A stretch of 64,000 nt of DNA, from contig NZ_BMWG01000001.1 of the NCBI RefSeq assembly GCF_014651115.1, positions 1 through 64,000 of the forward strand, in the 5' to 3' direction. The notes under the pieces are model-generated. The model did not search any database. It had not been told where the DNA came from and saw only the letters and a list, made by a program, of their open reading frames with translations. Shown in pieces: positions 45,869 through 54,357 of this stretch. Each line of letters begins with the position of its first letter. Positions within the stretch are counted from its first letter, which is position 1. Source of the stretch: Streptomyces inusitatus (lineage in GTDB: Bacteria; Actinomycetota; Actinomycetes; Streptomycetales; Streptomycetaceae). Made by a program: the position numbers and the translations under genes.

Positions 45869-46513
45869 ATGGCATCGACTCCCCGGGGCGGCCCCCCGGC
45901 CGTCCCGCTCCCGCGTCCGCCCGTCCTCGGAGCCGGCGCGCCCTGGGCCCGGTGGTACGAGAACGTCCTCGGCTGGGCGGTGGGCGGCGGCCCGCCGGCC
46001 GGGCTGCTCACCGGGCTCCGTTTCGATGTGCTGGAGCTGCCCGCGGACGCCGGTGCCGCCGTGCTGCGCCGTACGGCCGTCACGGGGCCCGTGGCGCTCG
46101 CCGGGCGGCGGATGCGGCTTCTGGTGGCCGCGGGCGGCGCGGAGGAGCTGCCGGGGCTGCTGGAGTGGCTTGAGTGGGGCGGGATCGCACTCGGTCTGAC
46201 CGCTCTCGGCGCGGGCGGCGTGATGCCCGCCCCGCCACCGCCGGGCCGGGCCGGCTCCCGGGAGGCCGCCGTCTGGCTGCGGCCCCCCGTGCCGGGGCGC
46301 GAGGTGGAGCCCACCCTTCCGGCCCTCACCCCGTTCGGGCGCGGTACGGGAGCGGGCCGGGGCGGCTGCCCCGATCTCGTACGACTCCTGGACACGGTGG
46401 CGACCGAGTGCCACCGGGCCCGGTTGCTGCGGGCGAATGCGCGGACACACGCACAATCGCATGCGCGTACGAACACGCACGAATACGCAGCGTATGAATA
46501 CTCGGCCGATTAA
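45869..46513 (+). CDS. Prim/Pol-like domain protein (truncated primase-polymerase type)
   Basis: This 214-aa protein resembles the N-terminal part of bifunctional DNA primase/polymerase proteins (WARWYENVLGWAVGGGPPAGLLTGLRFDVLELPA), a type frequent in Streptomyces, but is short, and the catalytic acidic residues are not evident beyond FDVLE. The C-terminus is rich in His, Arg and Thr and lower in GC. ATG 45869 is preferred over longer starts. It lies convergent with lsr2, a conserved neighbourhood. Whether it retains nucleotidyl transfer activity is doubtful. Confidence 0.6.
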   Translation: MASTPRGGPPAVPLPRPPVLGAGAPWARWYENVLGWAVGGGPPAGLLTGLRFDVLELPADAGAAVLRRTAVTGPVALAGRRMRLLVAAGGAEELPGLLEWLEWGGIALGLTALGAGGVMPAPPPPGRAGSREAAVWLRPPVPGREVEPTLPALTPFGRGTGAGRGGCPDLVRLLDTVATECHRARLLRANARTHAQSHARTNTHEYAAYEYSAD

Positions 46514-46533
46514 GAGTGGGCTGAAGCGGCTGC

Positions 46534-46869
46534 TCAGCCGTTCGCCTTCTCGTACGCCTCGCGAACCGTGGCGGGGACGCGGCCGCGGTCGTTGACCTCG
46601 TAGCCGTTCGCCTTGGCCCACGCGCGGATTTCCGCGGTGTCCTTGTTGCCGCTCGCCGCCGCACGGCCCTTGCCGCGTCCGGAAGCCGCACGGCCGCCCG
46701 TGCGCCGGCCGCTCTTCGCGTACGGCTCAAGGAGACCACGGAGCTTGTCCGCATTGGAGGTCGTGAGGTCGATCTCGTAGGTCTTGCCGTCCAACGCGAA
46801 CGTCACTGTCTCGTCCGCCTCGCCACCGTCGAGGTCATCGACAAGAAGGACCTGAACCTTCTGTGCCAC
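46534..46869 (-). CDS. lsr2: Nucleoid-associated silencing protein Lsr2
   Basis: This 111-aa xenogeneic silencer dimerises through its N-terminal half (QVLLVDDLDGGEADETVTF) and binds AT-rich minor grooves through the C-terminal domain, whose AT-hook-like core is NDRGRVPATV. The linker is basic. GTG 46869 follows AAAGGA. In Streptomyces it silences AT-rich specialised-metabolism genes; the low-GC parts of the element in this window would be natural targets. Confidence 0.95.
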   Translation of the reverse strand: MAQKVQVLLVDDLDGGEADETVTFALDGKTYEIDLTTSNADKLRGLLEPYAKSGRRTGGRAASGRGKGRAAASGNKDTAEIRAWAKANGYEVNDRGRVPATVREAYEKANG

Positions 46870-47022
46870 CGGATTTCCTTTCATCGAAAATGCAGTACGC
46901 GGAAAGGAAACCGCTTTTCACGGAAAAACACAAACCCTTGGGAGAGGTTCAGAAGCGCGAGAACACGGGAAACGTGCGCGATTCGGACATAGGGATCGGC
47001 CGGGTCGGCTCTCAAGTGGTGA

Positions 47023-47544
47023 TCACAGGTGCAGAAGCATCCGGCTGTTGCCCAAGGTGTTCGGCTTCACGCGTTCGAGGCCGAGGAACTCGGCGACACC
47101 CTCGTCATAGGAACGCAGCAGCTCGGCGTAGACATCTGTGTCGACCGGGGTCTCGCCGATCTCCACGAAGCCGTGCTTGCCGAAGAAGTCCACTTCGAAG
47201 GTGAGACAGAAAACCCGGCTGATCCCCAGCCGGCGCGCTGTGGTCAACAGCTTGTCGAGCACCTGATGGCCGACGCCATGGCCCTTGAAGGCGGGGTCGA
47301 CGGCGAGAGTGCGGACTTCCGCGAGGTCTTCCCACATCACATGAAGAGCACCGCAACCGACGACCGTACCGTCATCGCCGCGTTCCGCGACCCAGAACTC
47401 CTGGATGGCCTCGTAAAGAGTGACCGGTGCTTTGTCGAGGAGGATGCCTTCACTCACGTACGGATCGACGAGCCGGCGGACCGCGGCCACATCGCTGGTC
47501 CTGGCCCGACGGACGGTGATGGCATTTGGCGCGGCATAAGGCAT
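47023..47544 (-). CDS. GNAT N-acetyltransferase, probable amino-acid (glutamate) N-acetyltransferase
   Basis: This 173-aa GNAT enzyme has an acetyl-CoA loop (VDPAFKGHGVGHQVLDKLL), an early ITVRRARTSDVAAVRRLVDPYV segment and FGKHGFVEIGETPV. It matches the short ArgA-like N-acetylglutamate synthases of actinobacteria, which start arginine synthesis. It is 9 nt downstream of a BlaI-type regulator gene, so both are probably one transcript. Confidence 0.8.
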   Translation of the reverse strand: MPYAAPNAITVRRARTSDVAAVRRLVDPYVSEGILLDKAPVTLYEAIQEFWVAERGDDGTVVGCGALHVMWEDLAEVRTLAVDPAFKGHGVGHQVLDKLLTTARRLGISRVFCLTFEVDFFGKHGFVEIGETPVDTDVYAELLRSYDEGVAEFLGLERVKPNTLGNSRMLLHL

Positions 47545-47553
47545 GCGGTGACG

Positions 47554-48030
47554 CTATCGCCCCGGGGATGTCCCGTCGTCGGCGGGCCGCTCGGCCGGGA
47601 GTTCCTCACCGGCCCGCTGTTCGCGATCGCCCGGAAGCGGGCGGCCGTCTTGTGCCGTGTCGCTCACGACATCGTCCTGAACGATACGGACGGCCGCTTG
47701 CAGTGACTCGCGCTGCTCGGACGACATCATCCCGAAGAAGGCGACGAGGGCGGCGGCGGGGTTGTCACTCCGGGACCAGGCCTCGTTCATCAGTGCGGCC
47801 GAGTAGGCGGCGCGGGTGGAGACCGCCGTATATCGATAGGCGCGGCCCTCGACTTCCCTGCGGACCCAGCCCTTCTGATGGAGATTGTCCATTACCGTCA
47901 TGACGGTCGTGTAGGCGATGGACCGTTCCTGCTGAAGGTCTTCCAGGACTTCCCGGACGGTGACCGGCCGGTTCCATTGCCAGACCCGTGTCATGACGGC
48001 GTCTTCCAGCTCTCCCAATTGGCGGGGCAC
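47554..48030 (-). CDS. BlaI/MecI/CopY-family transcriptional repressor
   Basis: This 158-aa winged-helix repressor has the typical N-terminus (LGELEDAVMTRVWQWNRPVTVREVLEDL), recognition helix region (SIAYTTVMTVMDNLHQKGWV) and a C-terminal dimerisation part, followed by an additional polar tail. No BlaR1-type sensor protease is adjacent. Start GTG 48030. A palindrome (GAGAAT-N5-ATTCTC) lies just upstream. It may control itself and the downstream acetyltransferase. Confidence 0.88.
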   Translation of the reverse strand: MPRQLGELEDAVMTRVWQWNRPVTVREVLEDLQQERSIAYTTVMTVMDNLHQKGWVRREVEGRAYRYTAVSTRAAYSAALMNEAWSRSDNPAAALVAFFGMMSSEQRESLQAAVRIVQDDVVSDTAQDGRPLPGDREQRAGEELPAERPADDGTSPGR

Positions 48031-48046
48031 ATTGACACCATAGTGG

Positions 48047-48063
48047 GAGAATCGCGAATTCTC
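48047..48063. promoter_or_regulatory. Palindrome upstream of the BlaI-type gene
   Basis: GAGAAT (48047-48052) and ATTCTC (48058-48063) are inverted with a 5-nt spacer, 17 nt upstream of the repressor start. It is a possible autoregulatory operator; it differs from the canonical TACAnnTGTA site of BlaI. Confidence 0.5.
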
Positions 48064-48082
48064 GGTAATGACGTAACAAAAA

Positions 48083-48119
48083 GGACGTACGGTCGACCGC
48101 GAGGGTCTGCCGTACGTCC
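48083..48119 (-). terminator. Intrinsic terminator of the 57-aa membrane protein gene
   Basis: GGACGTACGG (48083-48092) pairs perfectly with CCGTACGTCC (48110-48119); on the minus strand it is followed by TTTTTG. Confidence 0.9.
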
Positions 48120-48145
48120 ATTCGCGCGCCGGGAACGCGCCCGGG

Positions 48146-48319
48146 TCACTCGCCGCTGTCGGGGCGGTGCGGCGCGTTGGCGCGGGCGAGCGTGGCGTCC
48201 ACGATCGCGTCCTCCTTGGACTTGTTCGGGCCCCCCTGGCTCTTGACGATCGTCACGATCAGGGCGGTGAAGAGCGTGGCCATCACGACGGGCGGGAGGA
48301 GCGCGGATACATAGTCCAT
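48146..48319 (-). CDS. Small single-span membrane protein (57 aa)
   Basis: This 57-aa protein has one hydrophobic helix (ALLPPVVMATLFTALIVTIV, residues about 6-25) and a charged cytosolic tail (KSKEDAIVDATLARANAPHR). GGGAG stands just before ATG 48319, and a perfect T-tailed terminator follows, so it is very probably expressed. The function is unknown. A MITE-like element lies immediately upstream and may carry or disturb its promoter. Confidence 0.75.
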   Translation of the reverse strand: MDYVSALLPPVVMATLFTALIVTIVKSQGGPNKSKEDAIVDATLARANAPHRPDSGE

Positions 48320-48333
48320 GGCTCCCAGGGTAA

Positions 48334-48529
48334 CTAGGGCCTGCCTGACGGATCAGGCTGGGTCAGTGAGCGGGGTCTGGTGCCGTGGATTGCAAGGCGG
48401 AGGATGGGGGTACCACCCGGGCGAAGCCCAGGGGGAGAGCCAATGTGGTGTATTGGCGACCGACGACAACGCGGCAAGGCGCGGTGCCAGGGCTCGCGAG
48501 CCCAGCAAGATCCGTCAGACAGGCCCTAG
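48334..48529. repeat. MITE-like palindromic element, copy 1
   Basis: Inverted ends CTAGGGCCTGCCTGACGGAT (from 48334) and its complement (48509-48529) match at 20 of 21 positions and bound a 196-nt non-coding unit. Inside are GCAAGGCGGAGG (48392-48403), GCCCAGGGGGAG and CGACAACGCGGC (48464-48475), which recur in the same order in the second element at 56643-56895. The right end supplies the stop codon of the neighbouring gene. Confidence 0.75.
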
Positions 48530-49158
48530 CCCGCGGCCCGCTGCTCGGGTGGGGGCACTGGGCGGCGGCGTGGCGGGAAGACCTCCGACGGCTTGGGCAC
48601 CGGCCGCTCGCCGGGCGCGGGGGCCTTGGGCTGGGGCTTCGCCGGCTCGGGGGCCGGCTGGGGTCTGGTCCCCGGCTTCGGGCCGGATTCGTCGGCGGCC
48701 CGGCCGCCGGGGAGCGCGAGGAGCCGGGCGCGCGGGGCGGGCGCGGCGGGGAAGGAGCGCCGGGCGAGCCGGGCGCGCACCGACCGCTCGGCGAGTTCCT
48801 GACAACGGTCCAGGAGGACGGCGGCGACCGGGTTGCCGCGCAGTGCGCGCAGTGCGGCGAGGTCGTCGACGACGGGGTCGTAGCCGGCCGCCAGGGCGTC
48901 CTGGAGCAGCTCCAGATAGCCGGCGGCGGAGCCGGGCAGCGCCTGGCGGTAGCGGGTGAGGTCGGCGAGGAGGAAGGCGCGCAGCCTGCGGGCCTCGTGG
49001 GCGGCCTCGTCGAGGGAGTCGGCCAGGCGGAGACAGTCCTGGATGTCCTCGTCGGGCAGGGTGGTGGGGTGGAGGGCGACGGAGAGGGCGCGTCGGAGCA
49101 CACGCAGCTCGTCTGCGCTGAGGGCCATGCCGCCGCGGGATCCGTATGGCGTGGGCAT
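48526..49158 (-). CDS. Hypothetical protein with helical N-domain and Pro-rich tail
   Basis: This 210-aa protein has a helical first half (ADELRVLRRALSVALHP, EDIQDCLRLADSLDEAAHEA, LLQDALAAGYDPVVDDLAAL) and an Ala/Pro/Lys-rich, probably disordered second half. It is conserved in Streptomyces but unassigned. ATG 49158 (MPTPYGSRGG) is used; ATG 49128 is an alternative. Its TAG stop lies inside the MITE-like inverted repeat, so the element may have changed the C-terminus. Confidence 0.65.
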   Translation of the reverse strand: MPTPYGSRGGMALSADELRVLRRALSVALHPTTLPDEDIQDCLRLADSLDEAAHEARRLRAFLLADLTRYRQALPGSAAGYLELLQDALAAGYDPVVDDLAALRALRGNPVAAVLLDRCQELAERSVRARLARRSFPAAPAPRARLLALPGGRAADESGPKPGTRPQPAPEPAKPQPKAPAPGERPVPKPSEVFPPRRRPVPPPEQRAAG

Positions 49159-49556
49159 GGGGCGACGATACGTGCGGGTGGGACAAAATCGACTTAATGC
49201 CGGTGGGTGGGCGCGCCGTGCGCGCCGGATGCCGGGGTTCACCGCCCCCGGGCGGCCCGGGTGAGCCCCGGGGCCGGGGCGTGCCCCGGTACCCCGCGTG
49301 CGGGGAATCCCCGGGCTCGGCGGTCTCCGGTTCGAGCGTGCCCCGGGTTGCCGGGATTCGCCGCTCCCGGGCGGCCCGGTCGGCGCCCGGGGCCCTGGCT
49401 GAGCGCACGGGGCCGGGGCGGCGGGCCCCGATACCTCGCGTACCCGGCCGCCCCGGGCCCGGCGGCCTCCGGGTTCGCGGCGTGCCCCGGGTGCACCACG
49501 TACCCACGTACGGGAGATCCCCAGGCCCCGGGCCCCGTGTTCCGAGGCGCTCCGGG
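49159..49556. other. GC-rich intergenic region with degenerate repeats
   Basis: This 398-nt stretch has no convincing gene. It is built from degenerate copies of a GC-rich unit: a GCCGGG-rTTC-CCGC-CCCGGGCGGCCCGG block near 49230-49262 recurs near 49350-49382, with GTGCCCCGG blocks near 49278, 49338 and 49480. Strong secondary structure is expected. It separates the 49158 gene promoter from the coaX 3' end. Confidence 0.5.
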
Positions 49557-50357
49557 CTACATGCGGGCGATGTTGCGTTCGTAGACGAGGCGGAGGCCGA
49601 TGAGGGTGAGCCAGGGCTCGTGCTCGTCGATCTCGGAGGATTCGCCGAGGACCATGGGGGCGAGGCCGCCGGTGGCGATGACGGTGACGTCCTCGGCGTT
49701 CTCCGGGGCCAACTCCTTCTTCATCCGGCGGACCACTCCGTCGACCTGCCCGGCGAAGCCGTAGACGATGCCGGACTGCATGGCCTCGACGGTGTTCTTG
49801 CCGATCACGCTGCGCGGGCGGGCCAGCTCGATCTTGCGGAGCTGGGCCCCCTTCACGCCGAGCGCCTCGACGGAGATCTCGATGCCCGGGGCGATCACCC
49901 CGCCGGTGTACGCGCCCGCGGTGCTCACCGCGTCGAACGTGGTCGCCGTACCGAAGTCCACGACGATCGCGGGCCCCCCGTACAGCTCGACCGCGGCCAC
50001 CGCGTTGATGATGCGGTCCGCGCCGACCTCCTTGGGGTTGTCCATGAGGATCGGCACCCCGGTCTTGATGCCGGGCTCGACCAGGACGGCCGGGACGTCG
50101 CCGTAGTAGCGGCGGGTGACCTCGCGGAATTCGTGCAGCACCGAGGGGACGGTGGAGCAGATCGCGATGCCCTCGATGCCGTCGCCCAGCTCCATCCCGA
50201 GCAGCGGGTGCATGCCCATCAGGCCCTGGAGAAGGACGGCCAGCTCATCCGCCGTGCGACGGGCGTCGGTGGAGATGCGCCAGTGCTCGACGATCTCTTC
50301 GGAGTCGAAGAGTCCGAGGACCGTGTGGGTGTTGCCGACGTCGATGGTGAGGAGCAT
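49557..50357 (-). CDS. coaX: Type III pantothenate kinase
   Basis: This 266-aa enzyme phosphorylates pantothenate, the first step of CoA synthesis. The ASKHA motifs are present: LLTIDVGNTHTVLGLF at the start, the adjoining GADRIINAVAA, and IVVDFGTATTFDAV. Its ATG overlaps the nadC TGA by one base (TGATG). It is the last gene of the pantothenate/NAD cofactor operon and shares its pathway with panC upstream. Confidence 0.96.
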   Translation of the reverse strand: MLLTIDVGNTHTVLGLFDSEEIVEHWRISTDARRTADELAVLLQGLMGMHPLLGMELGDGIEGIAICSTVPSVLHEFREVTRRYYGDVPAVLVEPGIKTGVPILMDNPKEVGADRIINAVAAVELYGGPAIVVDFGTATTFDAVSTAGAYTGGVIAPGIEISVEALGVKGAQLRKIELARPRSVIGKNTVEAMQSGIVYGFAGQVDGVVRRMKKELAPENAEDVTVIATGGLAPMVLGESSEIDEHEPWLTLIGLRLVYERNIARM

Positions 50358-51394
50358 CAGGCATCCGCCTCTCCGGGCTCGGAGCGGGACGGCTCGCGCA
50401 GGTCGAGGCCGATGTCCAGGATCGGGGAGGAGTGTGTCAGCGCCCCCACCGCGAGGTAGTCGACGCCCGTGTCGGCGTAGGCGCGGGCATTGGCGAGGGT
50501 GAGCCGGCCGGAGGATTCCAGGACGGCCCGCCCGGCGACGAGGGCGACGGCCTCCTCGGTCTCGGCCGGGCTGAAGTTGTCCAGCAGGATGAGGTCGGCG
50601 CCCGCGTCCAGCACCTCGCGGACCTGGTGCAGGGTGTCGACCTCGACCTCGATGGGCAGCTCGGGGAAGGCCGCGCGGACCGCCTTGAAGGCGGGTGCGA
50701 CCCCGCCCGCCGCGATCACGTGATTGTCCTTCACCAGGGCCGCGTCCGAGAGCGACATCCGGTGGTTGACGCCGCCGCCGCAGCGCACCGCGTACTTCTC
50801 CAGGGCGCGCAGCCCGGGCGTCGTCTTACGGGTGTCGCGGACCCTGGCCTTCGTGCCCTCCAGGGCGTCCGCCCAGGCGCGGGTCGCCGTCGCGATGCCC
50901 GAGAGGCGGCACATGATGTTGAGCGCGCTGCGCTCGCCGGTCAGCAGTTCGCGGGTGCCGGTGGTGACGGAGAGCAGCTTCTGGCCCGCCTCGACCCGGT
51001 CGCCGTCCCTGACATGGCGCTCGACCTCGAACTCGCTGGTGGCGACGGTGGAGAGGATCGCCTCGGCGATCTGGATCCCGGCGACGACGCCCGCCTCGCG
51101 GGCGGTGAAGTCGCCGGTGGCGATCGTGTCCTCGGGCACGGTGGCCTCGCTGGTGACGTCGGTGCCGCCGTCGAGGTCCTCGCTGAGCGCGAGATGGGCG
51201 ACGTCCTCGATCAGTACGGGGTCGAGGCCGGCCTCGGCGAGCAGCGCGGCGAGCGCGGGGTCGAGGCCGCACTCGTAGAGGTCGTCGCCGTCGCCGCCGG
51301 CGTCCTGGCCGCAGCCGCAGGAGTCCCCGCAGCCGCTCTGGATCAGCGGTACGTCCACGGGCAGCGGACCTTTCTCGGCTTCGGGCGTGCTCAC
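50357..51394 (-). CDS. nadC: Nicotinate-nucleotide pyrophosphorylase (carboxylating), with Cys-rich N-terminal extension
   Basis: This 345-aa enzyme converts quinolinate and PRPP to nicotinate mononucleotide. Motifs DVTSEATVPED, RDTRKTTPGLRALEKYAVRCGGG, HRMSLSDAALVKDNH and LDNFSP are present. It is longer than usual at the N-terminus, with a cysteine cluster (SGCGDSCGCGQDAGG, about residues 20-34) that may bind a metal or be regulatory. GTG 51394 overlaps the nadB stop as GTGA. Confidence 0.95.
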   Translation of the reverse strand: MSTPEAEKGPLPVDVPLIQSGCGDSCGCGQDAGGDGDDLYECGLDPALAALLAEAGLDPVLIEDVAHLALSEDLDGGTDVTSEATVPEDTIATGDFTAREAGVVAGIQIAEAILSTVATSEFEVERHVRDGDRVEAGQKLLSVTTGTRELLTGERSALNIMCRLSGIATATRAWADALEGTKARVRDTRKTTPGLRALEKYAVRCGGGVNHRMSLSDAALVKDNHVIAAGGVAPAFKAVRAAFPELPIEVEVDTLHQVREVLDAGADLILLDNFSPAETEEAVALVAGRAVLESSGRLTLANARAYADTGVDYLAVGALTHSSPILDIGLDLREPSRSEPGEADA

Positions 51395-53112
51395 GGCTGG
51401 TGCTCCCTCAGGGCGGTGGGTGGGAATGCGGTGCCGTCGGTGCGGGTGACGACGAGCGTACGGTCGGGGACGGCGCGTACCACCAGATGGCGGTGGAAGG
51501 CGGTGTCGTCCCGGTCGGGGTGGTCCTCGCGCCAGTGGCAGCCGCGGGTCTCCTCGCGCTCCAGTGCGGCGGCGGTCAGCACCTGGGCGACGGCGAGCAG
51601 ATTGGTGGTCTCCCAGGAGTCCACGCCGGGCAGACCGGCCTTGGCGCGGCCGTCGTCTTCGGCGGCGGCGCGGTGGACGGCCTCCAGTGCGTGCGCGGCC
51701 TGCCGGAGGCTGTCGGCGGAGCGCAGCACGCCCGCGCCGTGGGACATGATCCGCTGGATGTCGGCGCGGGCCTCGGGGGCGATCAGCGGCAGCGGAGGCC
51801 GGTCGCCGGTGACGGGCGCGGCGGCCGGGGCGAGGCCGTGGGCGGCGATGCGCTCGGCGATGTCGTCGGCGATGCGCTCGGCGAAGACCAGGCCTTCGAG
51901 GAGAGAGTTGGAGGCGAGCCGGTTGGCTCCGTGGACTCCGGTGCAGGCGACTTCGCCGCAGGCCCACAGGCCGGGGACGGTGGTGCGGCCGTGCAGATCG
52001 GTGCGGACGCCGCCGGAGGCGTAGTGGGCGGCCGGGGAGACGGGCACCGGCTCGGTGACGGGGTCGATGCCGTGGGCGCGGCAGGCGGCCAGGATGGTGG
52101 GGAAGCGGTGCTCCCACATCTCGGCGCCGAAGTGGCGGGCGTCCAGATACATGTGGTCGGCGCCCTGCTCGCGCATGCGCCGCATGATGGCCTTGGCGAC
52201 GATGTCGCGGGGGGCGAGTTCGGCGAGTTCGTGCTGTCCGAGCATGAAGCGCTCGCCCGAGGCGTCCACCAGATGGGCGCCCTCGCCGCGTACCGCCTCC
52301 GAGACCAGCGGCTGCTGGCCCTCGGACTCCGCGCCGAGGAAGAGCACGGTGGGGTGGAACTGGACGAATTCGAGGTCCGAGACCTCCGCTCCGGCGCGCA
52401 GGGCGAGTGCGACGCCGTCGCCGGTGGAGACGGCGGGGTTGGTGGTGGCGGAGAAGATCTGGCCCATGCCGCCGGTGGCGAGGACGACGGCGGGGGCGTG
52501 GACCGCTCCGACGCCGTCGTGGCGGCCTTCGCCCATGACATGGAGGCTGACTCCGGCGGTGCGGCCGTCGGCGTCGGTGAGCAGGTCCAGGACCAGCGCG
52601 TTCTCGACGGTGCGGAGTCCGGCGTCGCGTACGGCGTCGACGAGGGCGCGGGAGATCTCCGCGCCGGTCGCGTCGCCGCCCGCGTGCGCTATGCGGCGGC
52701 GGTGGTGGCCGCCCTCCCTGGTGAGCGCTATGTCGCCGCCGGCCGATGTGTCGAAGCGCGCGCCGGTGGCGATGAGCCGGCGGACCGCGCCGGGGCCCTC
52801 GGTGACCAGGGCGCGCACGGCTTCCTCGTCACAGAGGCCCGCGCCCGCGACGAGGGTGTCGTCGAGGTGCTGTTCGGGGGTGTCGCCCTCGCCGAGCGCG
52901 GCGGCGATGCCGCCCTGGGCCCAGCGGGTGGAGCCGTCGTCGAGGCGGGCCTTGGTGACGACGACGGTGGTGAGCCCGGCGGCGGCGCAGCGCAGTGCGG
53001 TGGTGAGCCCGGCGACCCCGGAGCCGACCACGACGACGTCGGCGGTGATGGCCCAGCCGGGGGCGGGGGCGTCCAGCCGTATGCCCGTGCCCTTCGCGGG
53101 GTGGGTGGTCAC
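51391..53112 (-). CDS. nadB: L-aspartate oxidase
   Basis: This 573-aa flavoenzyme oxidises aspartate to iminoaspartate for NAD synthesis. It has the FAD motif [17 protein letters not shown], the substrate loop HxxGGDATG region ([12 protein letters not shown]), and the [19 protein letters not shown] segment. The start overlaps the panC stop as GTGA. NadA is not in this window. Together with NadC it forms the de novo NAD branch of the operon. Confidence 0.96.
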   Translation of the reverse strand: MTTHPAKGTGIRLDAPAPGWAITADVVVVGSGVAGLTTALRCAAAGLTTVVVTKARLDDGSTRWAQGGIAAALGEGDTPEQHLDDTLVAGAGLCDEEAVRALVTEGPGAVRRLIATGARFDTSAGGDIALTREGGHHRRRIAHAGGDATGAEISRALVDAVRDAGLRTVENALVLDLLTDADGRTAGVSLHVMGEGRHDGVGAVHAPAVVLATGGMGQIFSATTNPAVSTGDGVALALRAGAEVSDLEFVQFHPTVLFLGAESEGQQPLVSEAVRGEGAHLVDASGERFMLGQHELAELAPRDIVAKAIMRRMREQGADHMYLDARHFGAEMWEHRFPTILAACRAHGIDPVTEPVPVSPAAHYASGGVRTDLHGRTTVPGLWACGEVACTGVHGANRLASNSLLEGLVFAERIADDIAERIAAHGLAPAAAPVTGDRPPLPLIAPEARADIQRIMSHGAGVLRSADSLRQAAHALEAVHRAAAEDDGRAKAGLPGVDSWETTNLLAVAQVLTAAALEREETRGCHWREDHPDRDDTAFHRHLVVRAVPDRTLVVTRTDGTAFPPTALREHQP

Positions 53113-54128
53113 GAGCCTGCTCCGAACCTGAGGGGGATGTTGTCGATCAGCCGGGTCGCGCCGACCCTCGCGGCGACGGCGAGGAGGGCGTCGCCGCGGT
53201 GGTCGTCGGGGATCTCGGTGAAGGTGGCCGGGTCGATCAGGGCCAGATAGTCGAGGGTGAGCGGCGGGGTGGCGCGGGCGGCCTCGTCCAGCACGGCGCG
53301 GGCGGCGGCGCGGACCGCGTCGGCCCCGCCGGGGGCGGCCTGGGCGACGGCGGCGGCGTCGGCCGCGGCGCGCGCCTCGCCCAGGCCGAGGAGGGCGGCG
53401 GCGCGGGAGGGGGCGCCGGGGACGGCTTCGGCGCGGGCGAGCAGCGCCTGCTGGGCGGCGAGCCGGTCCCGCGCGGCGAACAGGGCGCGGGAGAGCGCGA
53501 GCGCGGTCTTCCGCTCGGCGGGGGAGAGATAGCGGTTGCGGCTGGAGAGGGCGAGGCCGTCGTCCTCGCGGACGGTCTCGACGCCGACGATCTCCACGGG
53601 GAAGTCGAGGTCGTGGACCATGCGGCGGATCAGGGCGAGCTGCTGGGCGTCCTTCTGGCCGAAGAGGGCCAGGTCGGGGCGGGTGAGATGGAGCAGCTTG
53701 GCGACGACGGTGAGCATGCCGTCGAAGTGGCCGGGGCGGCTGGCCCCCTCCAGCAGTCCGCCCATGGGGCCCGCGGTGATCCGGACCTGGGGCTCTCCGC
53801 CGGGGTAGACCGTGGCGGCGGTGGGCGCGAAGACGATGTCCGCGCCCGCCTCTCGCGCGGTGTCGAGATCGGCGTCGAGGGTGCGGGGGTAGCGGTCGAG
53901 GTCTTCTCCCGCGCCGAACTGGAGCGGGTTGACGAAGACGGTGACGGTGACGAGGCCGTCGTCGCCGACGCGCTCGCGGGCGGCGCGGATCAGGGCGGCG
54001 TGGCCCTGGTGGAGTGCGCCCATGGTCATCACCACGGCGGTGCGGCCGGGGGCCGTGCGGCGGCCGAGCAGCTCCGCGAGCTGGTCCGGCGCGGCGACGA
54101 GGGTGAGGTCGCGGCTGGTCACGGTCAT
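53109..54128 (-). CDS. panC: Pantothenate synthetase (pantoate-beta-alanine ligase)
   Basis: This 339-aa enzyme joins pantoate to beta-alanine with ATP. Motifs [16 protein letters not shown] (HIGH-like), [24 protein letters not shown] and [10 protein letters not shown] are present. It carries an Ala-rich insertion (residues about 245-285) typical of high-GC actinobacteria. GGAGGACGACC precedes ATG 54128. That ribosome-binding region is an exact duplicate of the end of the upstream DUF2520 gene. Confidence 0.96.
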   Translation of the reverse strand: MTVTSRDLTLVAAPDQLAELLGRRTAPGRTAVVMTMGALHQGHAALIRAARERVGDDGLVTVTVFVNPLQFGAGEDLDRYPRTLDADLDTAREAGADIVFAPTAATVYPGGEPQVRITAGPMGGLLEGASRPGHFDGMLTVVAKLLHLTRPDLALFGQKDAQQLALIRRMVHDLDFPVEIVGVETVREDDGLALSSRNRYLSPAERKTALALSRALFAARDRLAAQQALLARAEAVPGAPSRAAALLGLGEARAAADAAAVAQAAPGGADAVRAAARAVLDEAARATPPLTLDYLALIDPATFTEIPDDHRGDALLAVAARVGATRLIDNIPLRFGAGS

Positions 54129-54357
54129 GATCGGTCGTCCTCCGCGGTACATGCGCAGCGGCTGGCAGTGGTGGTGAAGGGGGCGGGCCGGGGTGCCCCG
54201 CCGGGCGGGCTCACGGCGGACGCCGTCGGGCGCGGCGCGCGGGAAGAGCCGATGGCGGTCGTGGACGCCCGCACCCCGGCCCGGCGGCTCGCGGCGGACG
54301 CGGGCGGCCGTATCCCGCCGTGGCGGCTGACGGCGGTCATGATCGGTCGTCCTCCGC
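54122..54357. repeat. 24-bp direct duplication bracketing an inserted segment upstream of panC
   Basis: CGGTCATGATCGGTCGTCCT plus four more identical bases occurs at 54122-54145 and 54334-54357. Each copy carries the ATGA stop/start overlap. The segment between them appears inserted or duplicated between the DUF2520 gene and panC. Confidence 0.85.
54125..54340 (-). CDS. 71-codon ORF inserted between the DUF2520 gene and panC
   Basis: This 71-aa frame ([20 protein letters not shown] onward, ending TAEDDRS) starts in an ATGA overlap with the DUF2520 stop and ends in an ATGA overlap with the panC start. Its last residues repeat the EDDRS end of the DUF2520 protein. It lies between 24-bp direct duplicates. 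It is Ala/Arg/Pro/Thr-rich with no domain. It probably arose by a local duplication or insertion and keeps translational coupling through the operon; it may not be a functional protein. Confidence 0.4.
   Translation of the reverse strand: MTAVSRHGGIRPPASAASRRAGVRASTTAIGSSRAPRPTASAVSPPGGAPRPAPFTTTASRCACTAEDDRS

Noticed and set aside
45869..46513. Functional primase-polymerase
   Set aside because: Only the N-terminal sequence resemblance is visible. The protein is short and the set of catalytic acidic and histidine residues is not evident.
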